DNA of 64,000 nucleotides, taken from Pyrinomonadaceae bacterium (lineage in GTDB: Bacteria > Acidobacteriota > Blastocatellia > Pyrinomonadales > Pyrinomonadaceae). Numbering within the stretch: position 1 is the stretch's first letter; each line of letters opens with the position of its first letter. The DNA is taken from the NCBI GenBank assembly GCA_021228405.1, contig JAJQRF010000001.1:762452-826451 (forward strand), read 5' to 3'. The notes below the pieces were generated by a model. The model had not been told where the DNA came from. It ran no database searches and worked only from the letters and a program-made list of their open reading frames with translations. Positions 40,063 to 48,600 of this stretch are shown here, in pieces. Made by a program: the position numbers and the translations under genes.

Positions 40063-42762
40063 ATGGACGCGGAACGCTGGCATAAAATAAAAAACATTCT
40101 CGAAACCGTCCTCGAAACTGCGCCCGAATCGCGTTTTGTTTATCTGGATGAGGTCTGCGGAACCGATAAAGATTTACGAAATGAAGTCGAGAAACTGCTC
40201 GAATTTGAAAAACCGGACGAAGACATTCTCGAACAGAATCCGGTTTCCGCTCTTCTGAAAAACGGAAATCTCTCAAGAAACAATATCGGCAGACAGATCG
40301 GAAATTACAAAATAATCGGCGAGCTCGGCGCGGGCGGAATGGGGGCGGTCTTTCTGGCAGAACGCGCCGACGGCGAATTTTCACGGCAGGTCGCGGTAAA
40401 ACTTATCAAACGCGGAATGGATTCGGACGCGGTTTTGCGCCGTTTTTACAATGAACGGCAAATTCTTGCGTCTTTGGAACACCCGAACATCGCACGCCTG
40501 ATCGACGGCGGAACGACCGGTGACGGGTTGCCGTTTTTCGTTCTGGAATATGTCGAAGGCGCGCCGCTTCCCGAATATTCCGAGGCGGAAAATCTCGATC
40601 TCGAAGCGCGTCTGAAACTTTTCCGCGAAGTTTGCGCCGTCGTCAGCTTCGCCCATCAAAATCTCGTCATTCACCGCGACCTGAAACCGTCGAATATTCT
40701 GGTTACAAAAGACGGCAAAGTAAAACTTCTCGATTTCGGGATCGCAAAACTTTTAAAATCGAGCGAAACTGACCAAACGGCGACGCAATTGCAAATTTTC
40801 ACGCCCGAATACGCATCGCCCGAACAAGTGCGCGGCGAAAATCTGACGACTGCTTCGGACGTTTATTCTTTAGGTGTTATTCTTTACGAACTCTTAACAG
40901 GTAATCGTCCATATAAAACCGAAAATCGAAATATCAGCGAAATTATCAGATCCGTCTGCGAAACGGAACCGAAACCGCCTTCGGCAACCATTCGGAATTT
41001 GGGATTTGGGATTTCGGATTTGAAAAAAACTCTTTCGGGTAATAAAAAAACGGATCGCCTGAAGTTGGAAACAAATCCCAAATCCCAAATCCCAAATCCC
41101 AAATCCTTAAAGGGCGATCTGGATAATATTATTTTAAAGGCTCTGCGGAAAGAACCCGAACGGCGTTATTCATCGGTCGAACAATTCAGCGAAGACATTC
41201 GCCGTCATCTGGTCGGTTTACCCGTTACGGCGAGCCGTGATACCTGGAACTACCGCGCATCTAAATTTTTGCAGAGAAACAAGATCGCAACCGCCGCCGC
41301 GTTTTTGATCCTGATTTCACTGTTCGGCGGAATTGCCGCGACCGCCTATCAAGCCCGCATCGCCAAACGCGAACGCGAACGTGCCGAACAGCGTTTCAAT
41401 GATGTTCGGCGGCTCGCCAATTCGTTTATGTTCGAGATCAACGAGCAGATCGTCAAAAGTCCGATCAAAGCACGCGAATTGCTTGTCCAGAGAGCCGTCG
41501 AATATCTCGACAGCCTCGCTTCGGAAGCCGAAAGCGACATTGCTCTACAGAGCGAACTGGCGACCGCCTATGAAAAAATCGGCGACGTGCAGGCGGAAAT
41601 CTTCAAACCGAATCTCGGAAAAACGTCCGACGCGCTTTTAAGTCATCAGAAAGCCTTACAACTCAGGGAAAAAATCTTTGCCGCCGAGCCGAACTCCGAA
41701 CGCGGATTGAACGTTGCCAGAAGTCATATACTTATCGGCGATCTTTTGATGATGAGCGGACAGATCGAGGAAACTCGCGCAAATTACCGCAAAGCGATTC
41801 AGATTCTCGATTCGCTCCTCGTGTCCGATCCGACCAATTTTGCCGTCCGCCGCAAACTTGCCAGCAGCTACGCCGTTCTCGGACAGGCGATCTTACGGAG
41901 CGGTTCGCTCAAACAGGCACTTGAAAATTATGAAATGTCGCTTGAGAGTTTTCAAAAACTTCGCGCCGAAAATCCGCAGGATTCATCGCTCGAACGTTCC
42001 GTCGGAATCGTTTTTTCATACATCGGTTTCGTTAAAATGGAAACCGACGAGAAAGATAAAGCTGTCGAATTTTACGGGAAATGGCTGGAAACCGAAAAAA
42101 AATTGTCGTCTGTCGACCAAAATGATCTCGCTTCGCGCGGTCATCTGGCGACGGCAAATACCTGGTATGGAATCGCGCTGAACGAAAACGGAAGATCGCG
42201 CGAAGCAATTTCTTATTTGAAAGAAGGCTTGAAAATTCAGGAAGAAATTTACAGATCGGACACGGAAAATTTTGGTGAAAGAACCGCGCTTGCCGATGCC
42301 AATCTCGAACTCGGCAAGGTTTTGTTAAAGAATAATCTGACCGGTGAGGCGACAAAAACGCTCGAACAAGCGATCTCTCACTATGAAGCGATTTGGCAAA
42401 CCGACCGCGAAAATCTGTGGAATCGGCGGCGCATTCCCGTTTCGCAGAGATTTCTTGCCGACGCTTTTTTGCAGAAAAATGATTTGAGAAAAGCTTCGGA
42501 AATCTACCGTCAATCGTTTGCCGTCACCAAAGAACTGACCGATGCTTATTCTGATTATTCCGAATGGCAACTCGATCTGGCAATGATCCATCGGCAGTTA
42601 GGAAAGTTTTATTTAATGACTAACGACAAAGCTACCGCTCTAAAAAATTTCGAGCAATCCTTACCGATATTTCAAAGATTATCGGCAGAATCGCCCGAAA
42701 ATGCGAACCGTAAACGCGATCTGGAAACGGTTAAAGCTGAGATCGCAAAATTAACCGACTAA
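40063..42762 (+). CDS. Membrane Ser/Thr protein kinase with C-terminal TPR repeats
   Basis: 899 residues. The kinase domain (about 82-385) has the glycine loop GAGGMG (89-94), K113 in VAVKLIK, HRDLKPSN (D206) and DFG (224-226), all intact. Residues 311-348 are an insert in the C-lobe coded by heptanucleotide element HE7; the domain resumes with LKGDLDNIILKALRKEPERRY. A single membrane helix (about 408-428) leads to an extracytoplasmic TPR region (about 440-890). The 3-base gap after the ECF sigma gene indicates one operon. It probably senses an envelope signal through the TPRs and phosphorylates the sigma factor or related targets (inference). Confidence 0.93.
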   Translation: MDAERWHKIKNILETVLETAPESRFVYLDEVCGTDKDLRNEVEKLLEFEKPDEDILEQNPVSALLKNGNLSRNNIGRQIGNYKIIGELGAGGMGAVFLAERADGEFSRQVAVKLIKRGMDSDAVLRRFYNERQILASLEHPNIARLIDGGTTGDGLPFFVLEYVEGAPLPEYSEAENLDLEARLKLFREVCAVVSFAHQNLVIHRDLKPSNILVTKDGKVKLLDFGIAKLLKSSETDQTATQLQIFTPEYASPEQVRGENLTTASDVYSLGVILYELLTGNRPYKTENRNISEIIRSVCETEPKPPSATIRNLGFGISDLKKTLSGNKKTDRLKLETNPKSQIPNPKSLKGDLDNIILKALRKEPERRYSSVEQFSEDIRRHLVGLPVTASRDTWNYRASKFLQRNKIATAAAFLILISLFGGIAATAYQARIAKRERERAEQRFNDVRRLANSFMFEINEQIVKSPIKARELLVQRAVEYLDSLASEAESDIALQSELATAYEKIGDVQAEIFKPNLGKTSDALLSHQKALQLREKIFAAEPNSERGLNVARSHILIGDLLMMSGQIEETRANYRKAIQILDSLLVSDPTNFAVRRKLASSYAVLGQAILRSGSLKQALENYEMSLESFQKLRAENPQDSSLERSVGIVFSYIGFVKMETDEKDKAVEFYGKWLETEKKLSSVDQNDLASRGHLATANTWYGIALNENGRSREAISYLKEGLKIQEEIYRSDTENFGERTALADANLELGKVLLKNNLTGEATKTLEQAISHYEAIWQTDRENLWNRRRIPVSQRFLADAFLQKNDLRKASEIYRQSFAVTKELTDAYSDYSEWQLDLAMIHRQLGKFYLMTNDKATALKNFEQSLPIFQRLSAESPENANRKRDLETVKAEIAKLTD
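40994..41107. repeat. Heptanucleotide hairpin element HE7 inside the kinase gene
   Basis: The left arm is ggaattt, gggattt, gggattt, cggattt (40994-41021). The right arm is aaatccc four times and aaatcct (41073-41107). The unit is 114 bases, exactly 38 codons, so the reading frame is kept. The encoded insert is Lys/Asn/Pro-rich. Confidence 0.9.
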
Positions 42763-42770
42763 CAATTTAG

Positions 42771-42816
42771 AGCTCCTTTCATCCGCCGAATGCCTTCTGC
42801 CATTCTCTCTTCCGTA
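42771..42816. repeat. Left direct repeat flanking the TAC cassette (3'-end fragment of the aminotransferase gene)
   Basis: 42776-42816 is identical over 41 bases to 44479-44519, the 3' end of the aminotransferase gene; extended to 42771 it has one mismatch in 46. In the minus-strand aminotransferase frame the copy reads on to its own stop (ending R-M-K-G-A-L-N-C). It lies 8 bases after the kinase stop. Confidence 0.92.
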
Positions 42817-42821
42817 AAGTT

Positions 42822-43307
42822 TTATTTAGAGCTTTTTTTTGTGCGAATAGCTTTGCCTTTTGTTATTTTTGAACTTTCACTCTTCTGGTGTTCTGTATCA
42901 ACTTCGAGAAATGTCACCGAAGGAATCAAAACAGGTGCGAAAGGGCTTCTTCGCACAACCGTCACCAACATTTCCCTCGCCGTCGAGTAAAGAACTGCCG
43001 GACAATTGGTTTTTGCCAATAATTCAACCATATCTTTTGGATAATCTTTTGAAATAAAAAAGAACCCGACTAAAATCAAATGAAAAGTATAAGCTTCCGT
43101 AGCCTTATCTTTTGGTTTTAAGTCAAGTGTCAATTCACAACGCCAACGACGTTTTCGCTTATCAATACATTCTACCGAAGTGGAAACCTCAACTCCGAGA
43201 TTCTCTGATTTTTTTAACTCGGTCGGCTTTTCAGTAATTTCTTCGTTTAGTGAAAAAGAAACTTCTTTTAGGAAATACCCCTCAAGCTGTAGTGATGAAA
43301 ATTGCAT
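42822..43307 (-). CDS. SecB-like chaperone of a toxin-antitoxin-chaperone system
   Basis: 161 residues. The C-terminal half matches SecB. Residues 100-135 (TNCPAVLYSTAREMLVTVV then RRSPFAPVLIPSVTFLE) align with the SecB signature 'P.ilfPyaRe.i..l...ggfPpllL.pvnF'. The N-terminal half has the expected long beta-strands (VEVSTSVECID, RWRCELTLDLKP, AYTFHLILVGFFF). The tail is basic (KAIRTKKSSK), unlike the acidic SecB tail. In TAC systems such as Rv1957 of M. tuberculosis the SecB-like protein folds and protects the antitoxin. It is the last of three tightly spaced minus-strand genes and ends 6 bases from the left direct repeat. Confidence 0.8.
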   Translation of the reverse strand: MQFSSLQLEGYFLKEVSFSLNEEITEKPTELKKSENLGVEVSTSVECIDKRKRRWRCELTLDLKPKDKATEAYTFHLILVGFFFISKDYPKDMVELLAKTNCPAVLYSTAREMLVTVVRRSPFAPVLIPSVTFLEVDTEHQKSESSKITKGKAIRTKKSSK

Positions 43308-43313
43308 ATAAAA

Positions 43314-43997
43314 TTAAGCAGCAAGAGCCAACTCTTGATTATTAACTCTTGCTGTTAAAGATCGAAACGGTTGACCGTTCTTTTCTTCAAATGGCATCAA
43401 TTTTTCGATTTCACTTAAAAATGAACTAGATGAATCTAATTCAAAATCGAATGTTTCAGTCTTCCAATTTTGACTTTCTGCCAGATGCAGTGCTTTGGTA
43501 AAAGCCATATAAGCATAATTTTCAATCTGCTCAACATCAATAACTATCGCCATATTTTCTTCTGTCATCTCAGACAGATTTTCAGCAACTTTTTTCTCGA
43601 TTCGCAATTCTTTCCTTTCTTCCAACAAACGAAGATAAAGATAGCGAATGAGCAAATCGGACTGCGGACTAATGCGTTGAGAATCATTTTCCCAACGCGA
43701 ATACACACTTTTGTCAGTGCGAAGAAGTTTTGCCCAATCCTGCGATTTAATTCTTAAATTCTTTCTCAAAAACTTAATTTCTGCTCCGTTTAATAAGCTA
43801 TTTTTACAGACGAGCGCAAATCCAATCGTATTGTGCAGTTTTAAAATTTTTGGAATAATTGGAATCTGTATTCCACATTCTATACAAGAAAACACCTCGA
43901 TATTGTCCAAAAAGATATTTCCTAACCCTGATTCAATGTATTGATATTTCTGAGCTTTATTTACCGTCATTTCCTTCAGGCAGTTTTCACACTTCAT
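43314..43997 (-). CDS. MqsA-like antitoxin with YgiT-type zinc finger, HTH and extended C-terminus
   Basis: 227 residues. N-terminal zinc finger with C3-x2-C6 and C38-x2-C41 (the YgiT/MqsA pattern). An XRE-type helix-turn-helix spans about residues 70-110 (NGAEIKFLRKNLRIKSQDWAK, DKSVYSRWEND). The last 110 residues are an extension absent from E. coli MqsA (131 residues). In TAC systems such C-terminal extensions (ChAD) make the antitoxin dependent on its SecB-like chaperone. Its start is 6 bases after the toxin stop, with AAAGGATG as ribosome-binding site overlapping that stop. It should repress the operon through the inverted repeat at 44407-44434 (inference). Confidence 0.82.
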   Translation of the reverse strand: MKCENCLKEMTVNKAQKYQYIESGLGNIFLDNIEVFSCIECGIQIPIIPKILKLHNTIGFALVCKNSLLNGAEIKFLRKNLRIKSQDWAKLLRTDKSVYSRWENDSQRISPQSDLLIRYLYLRLLEERKELRIEKKVAENLSEMTEENMAIVIDVEQIENYAYMAFTKALHLAESQNWKTETFDFELDSSSSFLSEIEKLMPFEEKNGQPFRSLTARVNNQELALAA

Positions 43998-44003
43998 ATA
44001 TAT

Positions 44004-44315
44004 TCATCCTTTTACGGTAATTATTTTTAATTGCCAGTCTTTCTCTATTATTGCCGTGACGACTATTAATTTCTCGTCCTCAATATCGAACCCTTCAACA
44101 TTACATACCCAATTTTGATGATCTTCACTCCATTCAGGGATGCGTTTTATTTCACCGTTTTCCAAAACTTCAATTACATCTGTCATTGGCGCGTTTCTTA
44201 GGTTTCTTCGGTCACTGTTGTAGTGATAGGTCGGTATAATATCACCGTCATTATGAAGAATCTTTAAAATTTTTTCTTTCGCATCTTCAGGGGAAAGTTG
44301 CGGAGGTTGTGCCAT
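44004..44315 (-). CDS. Candidate toxin, DUF4258-like
   Basis: 103 residues. The pattern resembles DUF4258, a RelE/BrnT-style small toxin fold: HYNSDRRNLRNAPMTDVIEVLENGEI (H31, R36, R37, R40) and then the strand region VEGFDIEDEKLIVVTAIIEKD, KIITV. It is first in the operon, upstream of the zinc-finger antitoxin. It is not a recognisable MqsR or HigB, so the assignment is by family resemblance and position. GAAGGAAA precedes the ATG. A perfect palindrome 92 bases upstream is the likely operator. Confidence 0.65.
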   Translation of the reverse strand: MAQPPQLSPEDAKEKILKILHNDGDIIPTYHYNSDRRNLRNAPMTDVIEVLENGEIKRIPEWSEDHQNWVCNVEGFDIEDEKLIVVTAIIEKDWQLKIITVKG

Positions 44316-44406
44316 AAAATTATGTTTCCTTCAAATTTACGGTTTCTCTTCGAGCGGAAAGTCATAGCAGAATTTTCTCCCAATTATAAATTGCCATTTG
44401 TGTAAA

Positions 44407-44434
44407 CATATTGTCAACATAAATTGACAATATG
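44407..44434 (-). promoter_or_regulatory. Operator-like inverted repeat upstream of the TAC cassette
   Basis: CATATTGTCAA (44407-44417) and TTGACAATATG (44424-44434) are perfect complements around a 6-base spacer. On the minus strand TTGACA words overlap it and TATAAT lies at 44388-44383. This fits a promoter repressed by the antitoxin's HTH. Confidence 0.72.
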
Positions 44435-44461
44435 TCAACTTTTCTCCGAAAATCTTCTACT

Positions 44462-45613
44462 TTAAATCATCAAAGCTTCTTTCATCCGCCGAATGCCTTC
44501 TGCCATTCTCTCTTCCGTATTGCAGAATGAAACGCGCAAAAAGCCTTTTGCTTCCGAGCCGAATGCAACGCCGGGAACGGTGATAATGCGGTTTTGCAGG
44601 AATTTTTCGGCAATTTCGAGATCGTCGCCAAGCGGACGCACATCGACCATCGTATAAAATGCGCCTTCGGGCGATGTGGCGTGTAAGCCTAATTCCGTTT
44701 TGAACAACCCGACCAGATATTCGCCGCGTTTTTTATAGATTTCACGCGCCTCGGCTTTCGCTTTTTCGGCTTCGTCCGTCCAACCCAAAAGCGCGGCTTT
44801 TTGTGAGATCGTCGAAGTGCAAACCGTCAAAAATCCGTGCAGTGTCAGGCACGCTTTGATAACTTCCGTCTGCGAGCTTGCCACCCAACCGACGCGCCAA
44901 CCCGTCATACTCAAAGATTTCGACAACCCCGAAACGATCACGGTTCTATCGTAAAACTCCGAAGCCGAATGCGGTTTTCCGGTAAAATAAAGATCGCTGT
45001 AAATTTCATCGGAGATCAGGTAAATTCCCGTATCCTTCAAAACTTCGGCAATCGCAGTTAAATCTTTTTCCGTAAATATTTTACCGGTCGGATTTGACGG
45101 TGAAATGACGACTGCAACTTTTGTTTTCGGCGTTATTTTCGATTTGAATTCCTCAATATCGAACGCAAAACCCTTGTCAGCCGGAAGCCTGTAGAAAACA
45201 GGTTCGCCGCCGGAAAGCCTGACACAATTTTCATATGCCGGAAACGAAGGATTCGGAATCAAAACCTCGTCGCCTTCGTCAACTAGAGCCAGAAAAGCCG
45301 CCGTCATCGCTTCCTGTGAACCGACGGTCACGCAGACCTGATTCACGTTTAAATTCAAATGCGGATAACTCGCCGCGATCTTTTCGCGAAGAGCTAAAAG
45401 TCCGGCGTGAGAGGTGTAGCCGTTTTGTTCTTCGACGGCGACACGCGCCGCCTCTTCGCGCATAAATTGCGGTGTCGGGAGATCAGGTTCGCCGAGTCCG
45501 AAATTGATCGATTCGGGCAGAGCACGTTCAAAAATCTGCCGAATCAGCGTCGGTGCAACGCCTTGCAATCGCTTCGGAACTTGAAAACTATTATTTTTTT
45601 GTATTGGTTTCAT
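44462..45613 (-). CDS. PLP-dependent class I/II aminotransferase
   Basis: About 383 residues from the ATG at 45613 (MKPIQKNNSF); the frame is open to 45649. Family features: INFGLGEPDLPTP, YTSHAGLLALREKIA, VTVGSQEAM, ISPSNPTGKIF, LISDEIYSDLYF, and the PLP lysine in VSGLSKSLSMTGWRVGW. The C-terminal Arg is in FLRVSFCNTEERM. Likely an aspartate/aromatic-type aminotransferase; the exact substrate is not decided by sequence. The last 14 codons form the direct repeat that also flanks the TAC cassette, so the present 3' end may have been supplied by the inserted DNA. Confidence 0.9.
   Translation of the reverse strand: MKPIQKNNSFQVPKRLQGVAPTLIRQIFERALPESINFGLGEPDLPTPQFMREEAARVAVEEQNGYTSHAGLLALREKIAASYPHLNLNVNQVCVTVGSQEAMTAAFLALVDEGDEVLIPNPSFPAYENCVRLSGGEPVFYRLPADKGFAFDIEEFKSKITPKTKVAVVISPSNPTGKIFTEKDLTAIAEVLKDTGIYLISDEIYSDLYFTGKPHSASEFYDRTVIVSGLSKSLSMTGWRVGWVASSQTEVIKACLTLHGFLTVCTSTISQKAALLGWTDEAEKAKAEAREIYKKRGEYLVGLFKTELGLHATSPEGAFYTMVDVRPLGDDLEIAEKFLQNRIITVPGVAFGSEAKGFLRVSFCNTEERMAEGIRRMKEALMI
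44474..44519. repeat. Right direct repeat flanking the TAC cassette (aminotransferase 3' end)
   Basis: 44479-44519 is identical to 42776-42816. The repeat lies inside the aminotransferase coding region, from about 14 codons before the stop. The distance between copies is exactly 1703 bases. Confidence 0.92.
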
Positions 45614-45692
45614 AAATGCAGAGATAACTTTCTCAAATAATAGTAGCAAATTTCACGCTTCAACGGCACGTCCGCAAACTTCACTTTCCGCG

Positions 45693-48600
45693 TTAATTCA
45701 GTTGGCGCAAGATCGTCGGGTCTTGAATTTCGTTATCTCTCGCAAGCAGTAAAACCTTTGAAATAAGCTCGGCAGACTTCGGGTCGTCATCCGCAAAAGG
45801 CAGGAAAATTCTGCCCCGCTGCTGTGAATGAACGGGCAGGATCGAAAGATAAGTTCCCGGCATTTTGTGGACGACCGCGCTTCCCAGATGAACACTGTAT
45901 TCGCCCATTTTTCCCTTGATGCGTGCGTGATTTCCGCTGACTTCGACGTTTTCCAAACGGAACAAACGCAAAGTTTCTTTTAATAAAATGCTCCGCATTT
46001 CGATTGAAGAATGGCTTGCTTCGGCATCGACTCCGCCTGCGTGCGCGACCGAAACGACCAGATCGATGTCGCGCATCACTTCGCTGAAAATTCGCGCCTC
46101 TATCTCTTCAAACGCGACGTTTTTATATGTCTTCAAGTGATGAAATTCGACCGTTTCGAGTGTCGGGCTTTCCACTTCGGCTGGCGAAAACCAATCGGCG
46201 AGCGCATACATTTTCGCCGTAAAACCTTCTTTATGAAAGACTTTTTGCAAACCTTCCTCATAATCGACCTTCCAGCCGCGCGTTTTCAAAAGCGCAAGCG
46301 TCTTTTTCGGCTGAATCTGATGCCCGGCATAACGGCGCGAAACCGACTTTTCCTTTAATTCGTCGTCGGTCGGCTTGTAAAGCTCGCGGAAAATCTGTTT
46401 GAAAGGCTGTTTCAGTTCATTTTCAAAACAAAACCGTTGATAATCGCTCCATTCGCCCATTTCAAAAAGATCGACGCAATGCGCGAGGCGGATTTTATTA
46501 CTTTCCGTTAATGCAAATTCCGTGTTTTTCGCCGAAACAAGCTTGCCGTTTCGATAAAATCCGTGAGTTTCTCCCGAAACGAACACTAGTTTTTCGAGAT
46601 GTTTTGAAATCACGGGATGCGCGAAAAGACTTTCGATTTCGGCAAAAGTGAATTCGTCGCCGCGAATCATCGCTTCTTCCAAACCCGTGCGCGAACGGCG
46701 AAATTGTTCCTTCAAGGTCTTTTTATATTCGCCGAGTTCAAGAATTTTCTTGTCTTTTTTAAGCGCGGGCGGAATCGATCTCAACATTTTTTCGCCTTTA
46801 AAAGTCAAAATGTCGGCTTGTCCTTCCGCGTCAATAACGAGTTTGACGACGGTTTCGCCCACTCTGACTTCGGTTTCCGACGACAAAATGCGCTGAACCT
46901 GTTTCGATTCCATCGCCCAGGTCAGGCGAATCGGGTCGGTGTAACCGGCGTTTCGTGCGAGGTTTTCCATCGAAATCCGAATCGCTAAAGCCTCGCTTGT
47001 TTGTTTCTGTGCGCCGAATTGTTTGCTTTCCTTTTTAAATTTCTGCAAATATTCGTAGCGGCTCAAAACGTCTTTTTCCGCGTTCGATTTACTCAAAGGC
47101 ACAAGCCCGTAAACGCGCAGATAATCCTGATCTCGTTTGGTTTTAACTCTGTTTGTGATTTCCTTGATCTTCGTTTTGCCCGAAATCACGTCCGCATAAA
47201 GACGCGCACGGCGATGACCGTTGCCGTCGCTGATATATTTTGCCGCGTCGTAAACGATTTCCCAACGTTGCTTTCCGATCTCTTTCAACGCGCTCGAAAA
47301 CCATTTCCTGTCAACTGCACCGTCTTTGAAATCCTGCAAATCGACCGCCGAATATTTGGCGATTTCGCTTTCGGCTTCGGCGTTTTGCTCACGATAGCCT
47401 GAAATTTTCGTGTGCGCGTGCATCCACCAGATCGCCGAATCCAAACCTTTCCATTTCAAAAACGCACTCACGAATTTCTGCCATTGCGGAGCGTAAACGT
47501 CGGCTTCGATCAATTGTTTTTCGGTCAGTTTCGCGTCTTTCACAAGCGCGTCGAAATCTTTTTGCGTGTCGGTTTCGAGCGGAAAACAATTTTTCAGCAA
47601 ACGACTGAAACTGCGCTGTTTGTTCATTTCATCGTTGCCGTAATAGTAATAATAACCGCGATTCAGAGGCGTTTTGCCCAAACCTTTCTGCAATCCGACA
47701 AAGCGTTTCGCGCCGTAGATCGTTTGCAAGTTTGCGGCAAGACTCGTGACGGAAGTTGCCGTGTCGCCGCGTTTCAGTTCGATGTCGAGAATATGTTCGC
47801 GCATTTCCTCGAAAAGCGGTTTCAGAAACGGAAATTTTTGGAAATGATTAATTTCGTTTTCTCTGAACTTTTTGACGGACAAATAACGAATATTTTCATC
47901 GCGCATCAAACCGCGAAGCAGTTCGTCTTTACCGATAATTCCGCTTTCAAAAGCGCGGCAGAAAACGACGAGCGACGGAAAACTGTGTTTGATGTTTTCC
48001 TCCCTGCCCGAAAATTGCCGCCAATGCGCCAGATTCCAGATTTGTTCGACAAAACGGTTTTCGATTTCGGCGACATTGATCGGGTTGTAAAATATGTGAT
48101 AGCGATTATCGCTTTGCCAGCCGTTGCCGTAATTTCCGTGATAATATTGATTTTCTTTCGGCTTTCTTTTCAGTGTCGATTCATCCAGCGAAGCGAACAT
48201 CCGGGTTGTGCCGCCGACCATAAATTCGTCTTTTTCTGAGAAGGGAAAAATAAGCTTCAGCGCGTCGATAACGATCAAAACAGGATTATTGTAATAATAA
48301 AGTCCGGCAAATTCTTCCGGTAAAAGTTCGTCCAAATACGGCAGACAATTCCCGGTTCCCGGCTGTGAAAGACCGATCAAAACCAGATCGCCCGCATCTA
48401 ATCCCGAATCCGTAAACCATTTTTCCCAGATTTCACAAAGCGGATAATTCTCAAATTCTTCGCGTTTCGATTCAAAAGTGCCGTTAAACTTTTTGTTTCT
48501 GAAAACGTTTCCGAGGAGAACACTTTGCATCGAACCGTCCCAATTTTGCGCTTCATACTCGAAATCTTTGTTGGCGAGATAAATTTTACCGAGCTTTTCG

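Noticed and set aside
44004..44315. Classical MqsR or HigB toxin
   Set aside because: The length fits, but the motif pattern (HYNSDRRNLR ... DVIEVLENGEI) resembles DUF4258 better; I therefore do not use either gene name.
47412..48239. Long plus-strand frames opposite the DUF4132 gene
   Set aside because: Antisense shadows of a real 1686-residue gene; no ribosome-binding site or recognisable protein.
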